This document shows positions 51,258-59,956 of a stretch of DNA of 64,000 nt, piece by piece. Position numbers and translations under genes: made by a program. Position 1 is the stretch's first letter. The number at the start of each line of letters is the position of its first letter. This stretch comes from Clostridiaceae bacterium (GTDB taxonomy: Bacteria; Bacillota; Clostridia; Lachnospirales; Lachnospiraceae): NCBI GenBank assembly GCA_902362865.1, contig CABIYE010000006.1:49317-113316 (forward strand), in the 5' to 3' direction. Under the pieces are notes generated by a model. The model saw only the letters and a list, made by a program, of their open reading frames with translations, did no database searches and was not told the DNA's origin.

Positions 51258-53036
51258 CTAAATAACCCCCTTATCTTCCGTTTTTCCCTCTATTGGAAGA
51301 TGAATTTCCACCGTCACGCCGCCAAATTCATTCTTAAAGAAACGAAGCCCGTACTCTTTGCCAAACAGAAGTTCAATTCTCTTATTTACATTACGCACTC
51401 CATACCCAAAGGTCTCATCATGCCGGGAAATGGACTGATTCATCTCATCAATCTTCTCCTGACTCATTCCGCTCCCACTGTCGCACACCTGCAGATAAAC
51501 ATCCTGATTCTCTCTGTGTATGCGGAGGGTAACCACTCCCTTTTCTCCTTCTTTTATCCGGATGCCATGATAAATGGCATTCTCAATCAACGGCTGAAGC
51601 GTCATTTTCGGAATCAGCAGCGAATGGAATTCCTCCGGTATCCGGTCTTCCAGCTCAATGATATTATCATACCTCATATTCTGGATAACCAGATAGGAAC
51701 GAATATGCTCCAGTTCCTGCTTTAACGGTATAATTTCCTTCCCACGGCTCAGGACGATGCGGTAATACTGCGCAAGCGCCTTCACCATAGTACAGATTTC
51801 TTTATTCCCATCCGCCAGCGCCTGCCAGTGAATACATTCCAGTGTATTATAGAGAAAGTGCGGTTTAATCTGGGACTGCAACGCATTGAACCGTATCTGC
51901 TCAATCTGATGCTGCTCAACCTTCACCTGTTCCATCAATCCGTCAATCTCATCCATCATCGTGTTAAATCCTTCTGCAAGCTTTCTGCTGTCTTCATCCA
52001 TACTGCTCTGATTGATTCTTTTGTCAAGCCGTCCCTCGGACACATCGTCCATTGCAACGACTACCCTGTCAAGCGGCTCATAGAACGCCTTCATCATTTT
52101 CCGCAGCAAGAAAATAGATAAGACAGTCATCCCGACAATTACAAATACCAGCACAGCCGCAACCTTCATATTACCTTTATATAATTCAAAAACAGAGATT
52201 TCATTTACAAGATAATAATTCCATTTTCCAACTTTTTGATAATTAATCAGCACACCATTCTTTTGAAAGCTTCCGGAGTCTCCCTGCATCTGTTCCTGGT
52301 ACGTAACTCTCTTGCCAATCCTCTCCTGATTCGCAACAGAGACAATCTTTCCATTACAATCCATCAAGAACATCTCATTATCTGCTTCCTTCTCTTTCTC
52401 CAAATGGAGCTGCTCAATCAGACTGTCATTCAAATTCATGATCAGCATTCCTCTCGCCTCTTCTATAGAAGTTGCAGAATAGATTGGGTGATATATAGTC
52501 AACGTGTATTTTCCATCACGAAAATACCGGTTGCTGAAGCTCATGTGGACTTTACTTTCCTGCTTTGCCGGAACGCTTTCTTCGTAATCTTCCTGATACA
52601 CCAGCTCAAACCTGGCGTCCACCACACTGCTGTTTCCTTTATAAACGTATTTATTTTTATTATATTTTTCCACAACTGCAAAATTCATATTACTCTGTAC
52701 ATTCAGCATATTCAGAAGGTAATCATATACCTCCCCCGCCTCTCTCTCATATTCTTCTCCTGAGGATTCGGCACTCTTACAATACTCCTGCACGCTTTCT
52801 TCAATTACAAGCGCTATCGCCAGGCTTTGATACTGCTCCAGAGTCTTGTCATAATTCGAGGCAAGTGTTTCCAATTGTGTACGCGTCATCTCCTTCGACT
52901 GCTCCGTCATGTAATGAACTGCGGACAACGTAGAAACACTTAAGATAATAACGGAAGTCATTACACTCGTCAGTGTCAGAAAAAAACTCATCTTTTTCTT
53001 TAAATTCCAGGTATTCATCCTCCCTTTTAATTCCAT
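51258..53036 (-). CDS. YesM-type sensor histidine kinase
   Basis: A 592-residue membrane kinase partnering the YesN-type regulator. It has a first membrane helix (about residues 16-38), an extracellular sensor domain of about 250 residues, and a second helix (about 290-312, VFVIVGMTVLSIFLL). A HAMP domain with PLDRVVVAMDDV is followed by the His_kinase motif QSQIKPHFLYNTLE and a C-terminal ATPase domain (NAIYHGI, DSGSGMS, YGVRNVNKR). It begins 27 bases after the solute-binding lipoprotein gene, suggesting that protein helps sensing. Confidence 0.93.
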   Translation of the reverse strand: MELKGRMNTWNLKKKMSFFLTLTSVMTSVIILSVSTLSAVHYMTEQSKEMTRTQLETLASNYDKTLEQYQSLAIALVIEESVQEYCKSAESSGEEYEREAGEVYDYLLNMLNVQSNMNFAVVEKYNKNKYVYKGNSSVVDARFELVYQEDYEESVPAKQESKVHMSFSNRYFRDGKYTLTIYHPIYSATSIEEARGMLIMNLNDSLIEQLHLEKEKEADNEMFLMDCNGKIVSVANQERIGKRVTYQEQMQGDSGSFQKNGVLINYQKVGKWNYYLVNEISVFELYKGNMKVAAVLVFVIVGMTVLSIFLLRKMMKAFYEPLDRVVVAMDDVSEGRLDKRINQSSMDEDSRKLAEGFNTMMDEIDGLMEQVKVEQHQIEQIRFNALQSQIKPHFLYNTLECIHWQALADGNKEICTMVKALAQYYRIVLSRGKEIIPLKQELEHIRSYLVIQNMRYDNIIELEDRIPEEFHSLLIPKMTLQPLIENAIYHGIRIKEGEKGVVTLRIHRENQDVYLQVCDSGSGMSQEKIDEMNQSISRHDETFGYGVRNVNKRIELLFGKEYGLRFFKNEFGGVTVEIHLPIEGKTEDKGVI

Positions 53037-53063
53037 ATCCCAACCTCACACTCTGTTCTTTCT

Positions 53064-54374
53064 CTATTGCCCTGCAAGATAGTTTTCCATCGACTGCTCA
53101 AACTGCCTGCTCGCTTCTTCTGGTGTTATGGTAAAATCAAACAGTTTCTGGCAGGTAGTAAGATGTATCTGAGCTACTGAAGACGGAAGATACTGGTCGT
53201 ACCACAACTGAACAGACGACGCCCCGGCTGCCGCTTCCAGTATCTGTCTTGTCAGCCCATCTGTAATCAGCTCTGACGCATCCGTTGTCGGCGGAATCTT
53301 CCCTACATCCACCATTAATTCCTTTGCTCCATCTGTCGTATAATACGTGGCACAGCGAAATGCTTCTTCTAATTTTTCTCCTTCACAGTTAAACGAAATA
53401 AACTGATCTCCTATGGTTCCAATCTGGATGGATGGATCCGCATCTGAGTCTTCTACCGCAGGAAAGGAGAACCAGCCGACCTTCTCATAGAATTCCGGAC
53501 TGTCAGAAGCAAAAGTTCCAATGTACCAGGAACCGCCAAGAAGCATCCCCGCCTCCTCCTGATACATCAACTGCTTTGCCTGTCCGTCATCCTCACTCAG
53601 AGAATTCGTCCCTTCCGGGAAATATCCTTTCGCCGCCCATTCCTGAATCTTCTCACCCGCATACCGGAAGCATTCGTCTTCAAAAGAACCTTCTCCCATG
53701 GCGGCCTTCCGGAAAGGTTCCAGTCCTCCGTATCTTGTCGCCAGGCACTGGTAATACATAGACCCGGTCCACTTCGGGGCGTTCGCAAGCGCAAAGGGAA
53801 TGATTCCTTCTTCCAGCAGCCTGTCACATACCGCCTCCAATTCAGAGACTGTAGACGGGACTTCGAGATTATATCTTTCAAAAATTTCTTTATTGTAGAA
53901 AATCCCCGCAAGCGACACATTATAAACGGGCACTGCATATAACTTTCCATCGTAAGTTGCCTGTGCAAGGGCGGCATCCATATACTTTTCCTTCAAACCG
54001 TACTTCTCATACAATTCGTCCAGCGGCTGCGCAAATCCGGCTTCAATATACTCTATCATCGGTCCGCCAGACCAGCTTGTATACATATCCGGGCATTCGC
54101 CGGAACTCATTGCCACGATTAATTTCTCCTTATAATTATCATTCTGCTCGGAAATACTTTCGACAGTGTAGCCGGATTCCGTATTTTTATTATATTCATC
54201 CACCGCATACTGAAAAACTTCTTTGTCAGCTCCCTCTGTTCCGATATTCCAGTATGTAATAATCTTCTCATCAGAGGAGGTAGTGACTTCTGTCGATTTA
54301 ACACCGCACGCCGTCAGTAATACTGCCATAGCTGCCGCCAGTACAGCTAACCTGTATGGAATGATTCTTCTCAT
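53064..54374 (-). CDS. Extracellular solute-binding lipoprotein (family 1)
   Basis: A 436-residue lipoprotein of the ABC sugar-binding type. The signal ends at lipobox LTAC (Cys 23). Family features include YWNIGTEGADKEVFQYAVDEYN, the GGPMIEYIEAGFAQPLD hinge region and WYIGTF. The ATG at 54374 has GGAGG seven to eight bases upstream. No permease or ATPase genes are adjacent, so it either supplies a transporter encoded elsewhere or serves as a ligand receptor for the YesM kinase just downstream. Confidence 0.9.
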   Translation of the reverse strand: MRRIIPYRLAVLAAAMAVLLTACGVKSTEVTTSSDEKIITYWNIGTEGADKEVFQYAVDEYNKNTESGYTVESISEQNDNYKEKLIVAMSSGECPDMYTSWSGGPMIEYIEAGFAQPLDELYEKYGLKEKYMDAALAQATYDGKLYAVPVYNVSLAGIFYNKEIFERYNLEVPSTVSELEAVCDRLLEEGIIPFALANAPKWTGSMYYQCLATRYGGLEPFRKAAMGEGSFEDECFRYAGEKIQEWAAKGYFPEGTNSLSEDDGQAKQLMYQEEAGMLLGGSWYIGTFASDSPEFYEKVGWFSFPAVEDSDADPSIQIGTIGDQFISFNCEGEKLEEAFRCATYYTTDGAKELMVDVGKIPPTTDASELITDGLTRQILEAAAGASSVQLWYDQYLPSSVAQIHLTTCQKLFDFTITPEEASRQFEQSMENYLAGQ

Positions 54375-54405
54375 CACTCTTCCCTCCTCCGTCAAAAATC
54401 AAATT

Positions 54406-57045
54406 CTATCGCTCCATATATCTCTGAATAACCGCCGCGCATTCTGCACGGTTCGCTGTTCCCTGCGGCGCCAGCATTCCATCGGTTCCCATACCGGAAA
54501 TCATGCCCGTGCCGACGGACCATTCCACCGCTTCTTTTGCATAATCACTGATACTCTGCCTGTCCGGGAACCTCGTAAGGTCGCCCTTCACCTCTATATC
54601 CTCTGCTTCTTTATATCTTGCATACCGGTACATCATAGCCGCCATCTGCTCACGGGAAATCGGATCTGCCGGTTTGAACAGTCCCGTATCTGTAAATCCG
54701 GTTACGATTTTATTCTCGCTTGCCCACATTACCGCATCTGTGTAAAACTCTCCGTCCGCAACATCTGGATACTTCTTCGCATACTCCGTCTCCGGGCATC
54801 CCTCCATACGATACAGGATAACGGCAAACTGCGCCCGGCACAGGCTTTCGGCCGGTGCAAACTGTGTTGGATTCATCCCGGTCATAATTCCCTTATCGTA
54901 TACATACTGTACATAATCCACATACCAATCTCCATCGTTTACATCTAAAAACACGTCTCTTACATCCTTTCTTTCCGGCTCATCCGGTTCGTGCGGTTCA
55001 TCTGGCTCATCCGGTTCGTCTGGCTTCTCAGGTTCGTCCGGTTCATCCGGTTCGCCCGGCTTGCTGCTTCCGGGCAGCTCTTCCTCCCACACTCTTTTCA
55101 CAAAAATCTTATTATTCTGAGTGGCAAATCCGCCCCCTTCGGTTCCGCTGATGAAAAATTCACCGGTCGAAAGCTGGAGGAAGCACCGGTTATATCCGGC
55201 AGGCGCTCCTGTTTCTTTTGCCACCCACTCGCCCGTGCCGTCATTTTCTGTGTTGACAAATACTTCCGAAAGAGAGCCTGTCCCCACCACGACTCTGCCA
55301 TCCTGCAGCGTATACACATATGGAGAACCTCCATACGTACCATTGATTCCCGGAAGCATCGTACCTGCATCTGTCGGATTCCAGTTATATGGGTCATCTG
55401 CAATCTTAATACCTGTCTTAATCGGATTGGTCATATTGACTGTCTCATAGACCAACATCCACTTACCATTCTCAAGCTGCGTAACAATAGGCATTCCCGG
55501 ACGCGCATTGGAATCACTCATAGAAACAACGTCTGCCGCGTCTCCCCATGTCTTGCCGCCATCTGTAGTAATCTTATAAACCAGCTTCTGGTTATGAGCC
55601 GGATCTGTCTCATCGGAATAATAGCAAATCAGATTGCCCTCATGATATACGAAGAACGGCTCCCATACCGGATCATAGCCCATAATATTTCTTCCGTTCT
55701 CTCCCCCTTCTGCAATCGTACTCAAATACTCCCAGCTTCTTCCGCCGTCCGTACTATAATAGAAGTCCAGGGAAGAATCCCACAGGCCTCCGTATCCGGC
55801 ATCTGCTATCTTCTCCGCACCATCCTCAAGAGGAACTGCAACACCTGCGCACACAAGCGTCCCCGCTTTTAAATCTCCCTGATCTTCCGGAAGGACAAAT
55901 AACTGCGGGCAGCACTGGAGACTCCACGGATGAAGAACCGCTCCTTCCGTATCTGCCGTCACTTCCACTGCCTCCGCTGGCGCCCCTGCCGCTCCGTATC
56001 TTGTAATCTTGTAATAAGAATCCGGATGGACCGTATCATCATTCACAACCTCTCCCACTCGTTTCCAGGTTTCGCCTTTATCCTTACTTTCGTAAATCGG
56101 GAAACTATATTCACCTTCTACAATTTCAGATGGAATTCCATTTTCAAATGTACAGTATAAAGTACCATCCAGCCCTTCTACTACCCTTGGGGACAGGCAC
56201 TGGTTTCTTCCGGGATAATCATTCTCGGGAATCGTTACATATCCATCCAGACAAGTAACATCAGCTTCCGCTTTCGCCGTCAGGTCTTCCGTTATATCGG
56301 ACACCGTGCATATCTTCTCACCATTGTCTCCATCCGCAAGAACCTGCTCCCTGCCGTTAACAAAAAGCTTCATATCTTCTACCCTGTATCCGTCACGTGG
56401 AGCAAGGGTAAATGTCACAGAGCCGCCCCCTTCCACTGCTGCCCCCTGGCTTGATGTAACCGTCACACCGTCCGTAATCCAGATTTTTACCGCATAATCG
56501 GTGGTATCCGCAACTGCATGTATTTCCGTACCGGCTCTCATCTTCCATTGCTGAAGCGCAGAGTCCATCCGGTTCTTCTGGAGAATCCTGGAATCACTTG
56601 CGCTTACATCTGCAGTCAGATAGAGACGTGTCGCTTTATTCTTTATCCTGTATACATTCTCTTTCACCCGGATAAAACTCCAGATCTGTCTGTCATCACC
56701 GGACGTCGTGCTTCTTTGCACCAGCCGGGTGCCTTCCCGCATATCCTGTGCGGAAATTACCTTGTTACTATTGGCGTTCACGAGATAATATTCCCCGCTT
56801 CCGTCCGACGTCTCCTGAAAATTCCATTTCTGGTTCTCTTCCGGTCCTGTCCATGTTATAAGCTCTGTATCTTCCGCCGTACTTCCGCCGCTGACGGCAA
56901 GATACTGACCTTCATCCGCTGTGCTTACAAGATGGTCTGCTCCGGCTGCTTTCGCTTCCAGGCTGCCCCCTATTAATAAGCTTCCAACCGCCAAGACACC
57001 TGCCAGAAAAAGCGGCGCCAGACGCTGTTTCCTTTTCTTCATCAT
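54406..57045 (-). CDS. SLH-anchored BNR/sialidase-fold glycoside hydrolase with ricin-like domain
   Basis: An 879-residue secreted enzyme. A signal peptide (to about residue 33) is followed by a ricin-B-like carbohydrate-binding domain (residues about 36-175), a small beta module, and a six-bladed propeller (about 275-665). Asp-box motifs in the propeller are SKDKGETW, STDGGRSW and TTDGGKTW. The ARPGMPIVTQLENGKWMLVYE segment recalls GH93 exo-arabinanases more than GH33 sialidases, and the FRIP motif of sialidases is missing. A proline-glutamate repeat linker precedes three SLH domains. The start at 57045 has AAGGAGG six bases upstream. It sits between the PL gene and the solute-binding protein in one operon. 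Confidence 0.83.
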   Translation of the reverse strand: MMKKRKQRLAPLFLAGVLAVGSLLIGGSLEAKAAGADHLVSTADEGQYLAVSGGSTAEDTELITWTGPEENQKWNFQETSDGSGEYYLVNANSNKVISAQDMREGTRLVQRSTTSGDDRQIWSFIRVKENVYRIKNKATRLYLTADVSASDSRILQKNRMDSALQQWKMRAGTEIHAVADTTDYAVKIWITDGVTVTSSQGAAVEGGGSVTFTLAPRDGYRVEDMKLFVNGREQVLADGDNGEKICTVSDITEDLTAKAEADVTCLDGYVTIPENDYPGRNQCLSPRVVEGLDGTLYCTFENGIPSEIVEGEYSFPIYESKDKGETWKRVGEVVNDDTVHPDSYYKITRYGAAGAPAEAVEVTADTEGAVLHPWSLQCCPQLFVLPEDQGDLKAGTLVCAGVAVPLEDGAEKIADAGYGGLWDSSLDFYYSTDGGRSWEYLSTIAEGGENGRNIMGYDPVWEPFFVYHEGNLICYYSDETDPAHNQKLVYKITTDGGKTWGDAADVVSMSDSNARPGMPIVTQLENGKWMLVYETVNMTNPIKTGIKIADDPYNWNPTDAGTMLPGINGTYGGSPYVYTLQDGRVVVGTGSLSEVFVNTENDGTGEWVAKETGAPAGYNRCFLQLSTGEFFISGTEGGGFATQNNKIFVKRVWEEELPGSSKPGEPDEPDEPEKPDEPDEPDEPHEPDEPERKDVRDVFLDVNDGDWYVDYVQYVYDKGIMTGMNPTQFAPAESLCRAQFAVILYRMEGCPETEYAKKYPDVADGEFYTDAVMWASENKIVTGFTDTGLFKPADPISREQMAAMMYRYARYKEAEDIEVKGDLTRFPDRQSISDYAKEAVEWSVGTGMISGMGTDGMLAPQGTANRAECAAVIQRYMER

Positions 57046-57099
57046 TCTTTTCCTCCTTGCATTTCGCACAATTCCTGCAGTAATTCGGCAACGCATGTT

Positions 57100-59685
57100 C
57101 TAATCTGTCATCGTTTCCTCAAACGCGATAAATCTCTCGATAATCGCCGCACACTCCGCACGCGCCGCATTGCCAAGCGGATCCAGGCTTCTTCCGTTAT
57201 TCTTCCCGGTAATAATTCCGTTTGCTACCGCCCACTGCATCGCTTCTTCTGCATATCCGCTTACTGACGCCGCATCCTCAAAGCGGCTGAAATCTTCCCT
57301 CTTGCTGACGTCATAGCCAAGATACTTCGCATAGCGGTACATCATGACGGCCATCTGTTCACGACTGATCTTATCTGCCGGTCCGAACATGCCTGTATCT
57401 GTATAACCGGTTACAACCCTCGTTCCTGCCGCCCACAAAATCGCGTCCGTATACCAGACATTCTCCTGGACATCCGGGAACAGCGGCTGATATGCTGTCT
57501 TTTCCCCTCCGCTCATTCTCCACAGAATCATTGCAAACTGTGCTCTTGCCAGAGGATCTGCAGGCCCGAAATGCGTATTGTCAAGCCCCTGCATCCATCC
57601 TTCAAAATAATTGTAGCATACTGTAGAATAGTACCAGTCATTTTCAGAAACATCGACAAACGGTAGTTCCGGCTGTGACGGCTCCGGCTGTGATGGTTCT
57701 GGCTGTGACGGCTGCGATGGCTCCGGTTGTGACGGTTCCGGCGGCGTCGGCTGCGGCTCCTCCTCTTTTTCCTTCTCCTTCAGCGCGCCCTGGGCTTCCG
57801 CCAGCTTCTTTACCGCCGCATCTGCCTCTTCCTGCGAAGGCTCTTCCTTATTATATACCGTCTTTGCCTCGTTCAGTGCTTCTTCGTATAAACTCCAGCT
57901 TTCTTCTGTATACTCTGACTTTCTGTCTGCCGGAACTGCCTGCGCAATCGCTTCCCTAAGCTCCGTCAGGCCTTTCACTTCATCCCAGCTTTCAACGATC
58001 CATTTCTGCCCGTTTGAAGAATGATTCCTGTACTGAATAATCGGCGTATCGTCCGCCGTTCCAGCGCTCTGAAGATCCAGCACAAAGAAATTGGCCGTAG
58101 GAATAATCCGGTAGTCCCCGGTATCATTCTTCACAAATGCAAACCGCCGGTTCAGGCTGTCTTCCGGACTTCCCGTACCAATTACAGATCCATAATCATA
58201 ATAATCACCGTTAATCTGCATCGCCTGTCCGGTCACCGTATTCGTAACCACATACTCTCCGTCTCCGGTATTTTGCAGTGTCCACCACTCATCTTTCCTA
58301 GTTCCGGCATCCGCTGACGCCAGATTGCCCTCATCATTTACGACAATCGATTTCCCGGTCAGCACCGAACGGATCCTGTATTTTCCATCTGCAAAATCCC
58401 CCTGGATCTCCTTCGCTTCGGTTCTCTTACCTGTGTTGGCAAAGGTCAGCGTCTGCCAACCCAGCTCATCTACCTTTTCCGATTCAGTCTCTATCCGGTA
58501 TGTCCCCTCTTCCGGCTCCAGTATTTTCTTGATATTCGGCGCAGACAGACCCATCCGGTTCACGTAATGGTTATACACCATGGAATACACCGGACGAATC
58601 AACCCTCTATTAGCTTCGCTGACCGCATTCTGCCAATTGCTGGCGCCGTTCTGTCCGCTCAGCCATTGATACGGTTCATACGCAACTTCCTCTCCATTGT
58701 TATATTTTGCTATATACTCCGTCGCTTTTAAGAATCGGTTATCAGATAAACTATACAAGTCGTCGCCCTGATTCCATGCCATCTCGCAAATAACTTCACA
58801 AAGGCTGACTCCCAGTGTTGTATGTCCCTGATCCCGCCCGGATTCCTGCCACTGTACCGTGCCGTCTTCAAATACATAAGGCATCGCATTGTAAAGGGAG
58901 CCATTCCCAAGTCCGGTCTTATAATAGGTAAGCGCCCGGTTGTAAATATCCTCCCGGTCTGTGAAAATTCCAATAGACAGCATTGCCGCAATATTGCACA
59001 GATCCCAGTTCGCCCAATAATTTCCGATATGCGCCCCATTATGATTCGTCAGGAAATCCTCATTCATCGGATAAAACACATCCAGCAGCAATTCCTCCAT
59101 ATCTTCCTTATGAAAAGAAGGATGGTCTCTCATAATCTCAGCCACATTCGCAAGCTCATATCCATAGATTCCGGCAGCAAGGAAACGGTCTGCATTCCCG
59201 CCCAATTCCTTCATCCCGGAAGACCATCCGTTCAGAATCCTGCATGCCGCCTCTGCGTACTTCTCATCACCGCTGATCTTCCAAACCAGAGCCGTCTGGT
59301 ATGCCCGGCGGATGTCAATCCGAAAACCCGCACAATTATCACCCGTTACGCCGCGGATGACCGTCTCTGTCACACGGGGGTTCCATTCCGGATCTGAGAA
59401 TCCATTGTTCTTCAACTGCTGCCAGGTATCAAGATTGGGCTGGACTTCCTTCTCCACATTTTCCTTCATCGCCGCAAAACTCTCTGTTGTATGAATCATT
59501 CCGGGATGAACGAAAGTGCGCGTCTCTTCCTCCTGCACTTCTATCCCTTCCTGTCCGCTCACTTCCTTTGCCTCAGCTGTAATTCCCGGTATGGACGTCA
59601 ACATCATGGACGCTGTCAGACATCCCGCTACCATTCCCGAAAACATTTGTCTTAGCCATCTTCTTGTTCTGTTTTTACACTTCAT
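57100..59685 (-). CDS. SLH-anchored alginate-lyase-family polysaccharide lyase
   Basis: An 861-residue secreted enzyme, first gene of the operon. After the signal (to about residue 40) comes an alginate_lyase (PF05426-type) alpha toroid, about residues 60-330. It has GNYWANWDLCNIA and WQESGRDQGHT, motifs with likely catalytic His/Arg/Tyr. A ricin-like domain (about 430-560), a FIVAR helical module, a Pro/Ser/Glu/Gln linker and three SLH domains (from about 690) follow. Members of this superfamily cleave uronic-acid polymers such as alginate or glucuronan; the substrate here is not predictable. The ATG at 59685 has GGAAGGAG six bases upstream. Confidence 0.85.
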   Translation of the reverse strand: MKCKNRTRRWLRQMFSGMVAGCLTASMMLTSIPGITAEAKEVSGQEGIEVQEEETRTFVHPGMIHTTESFAAMKENVEKEVQPNLDTWQQLKNNGFSDPEWNPRVTETVIRGVTGDNCAGFRIDIRRAYQTALVWKISGDEKYAEAACRILNGWSSGMKELGGNADRFLAAGIYGYELANVAEIMRDHPSFHKEDMEELLLDVFYPMNEDFLTNHNGAHIGNYWANWDLCNIAAMLSIGIFTDREDIYNRALTYYKTGLGNGSLYNAMPYVFEDGTVQWQESGRDQGHTTLGVSLCEVICEMAWNQGDDLYSLSDNRFLKATEYIAKYNNGEEVAYEPYQWLSGQNGASNWQNAVSEANRGLIRPVYSMVYNHYVNRMGLSAPNIKKILEPEEGTYRIETESEKVDELGWQTLTFANTGKRTEAKEIQGDFADGKYRIRSVLTGKSIVVNDEGNLASADAGTRKDEWWTLQNTGDGEYVVTNTVTGQAMQINGDYYDYGSVIGTGSPEDSLNRRFAFVKNDTGDYRIIPTANFFVLDLQSAGTADDTPIIQYRNHSSNGQKWIVESWDEVKGLTELREAIAQAVPADRKSEYTEESWSLYEEALNEAKTVYNKEEPSQEEADAAVKKLAEAQGALKEKEKEEEPQPTPPEPSQPEPSQPSQPEPSQPEPSQPELPFVDVSENDWYYSTVCYNYFEGWMQGLDNTHFGPADPLARAQFAMILWRMSGGEKTAYQPLFPDVQENVWYTDAILWAAGTRVVTGYTDTGMFGPADKISREQMAVMMYRYAKYLGYDVSKREDFSRFEDAASVSGYAEEAMQWAVANGIITGKNNGRSLDPLGNAARAECAAIIERFIAFEETMTD

Positions 59686-59740
59686 GGCCTTCTCCTTCCT
59701 TCTTTTGCTCTTTCCAAATTCCAAAAAACTTCCTTTTTAT

Positions 59741-59749
59741 AATATAACA
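59741..59749 (-). promoter_or_regulatory. Extended -10 promoter of the PL-GH-SBP-YesMN operon
   Basis: On the minus strand TGTTATATT gives TATATT with a TGn extension, about 50 bases before the start codon; no good -35 is visible. Confidence 0.4.
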
Positions 59750-59813
59750 GCAAATTTTAATAAAGGAAAGTCCTGAAACTATTTTTATCACAAAAACTCC
59801 GTTCAAAAAGCCA

Positions 59814-59844
59814 GAATATTTATTCATATTATATAAAAATATTC
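59814..59844. promoter_or_regulatory. Inverted repeat between the divergent glycan genes
   Basis: GAATATTT (59814-59821) and AAATATTC (59837-59844) form perfect 8-base arms around a 15-base AT-rich spacer, placed between the two divergent promoters. A binding site for the YesN-type regulator is possible but unproven. Confidence 0.35.
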
Positions 59845-59854
59845 CATTTTTCGG

Positions 59855-59883
59855 TTGAAAGCCCCCGGCAATTACCGTATAAT
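59855..59883 (+). promoter_or_regulatory. Promoter of the GH43 gene
   Basis: TTGAAA (59855-59860), 17 bases, TATAAT (59878-59883): a strong sigma-A promoter, with a start about 65 bases before the ATG. Confidence 0.85.
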
Positions 59884-59956
59884 AGAATTGGGTGTTGTGC
59901 TCCTATTAATGGGCGCAGCAAAACCAAATTATTTAAGTAAGGGAGGAAACAAAAAC

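Noticed and set aside
54995..55060. Short GC-rich repeat array resembling a CRISPR or VNTR
   Set aside because: It is the coding sequence of the Pro-Asp-Glu linker of the sialidase-fold protein; there are no spacers.
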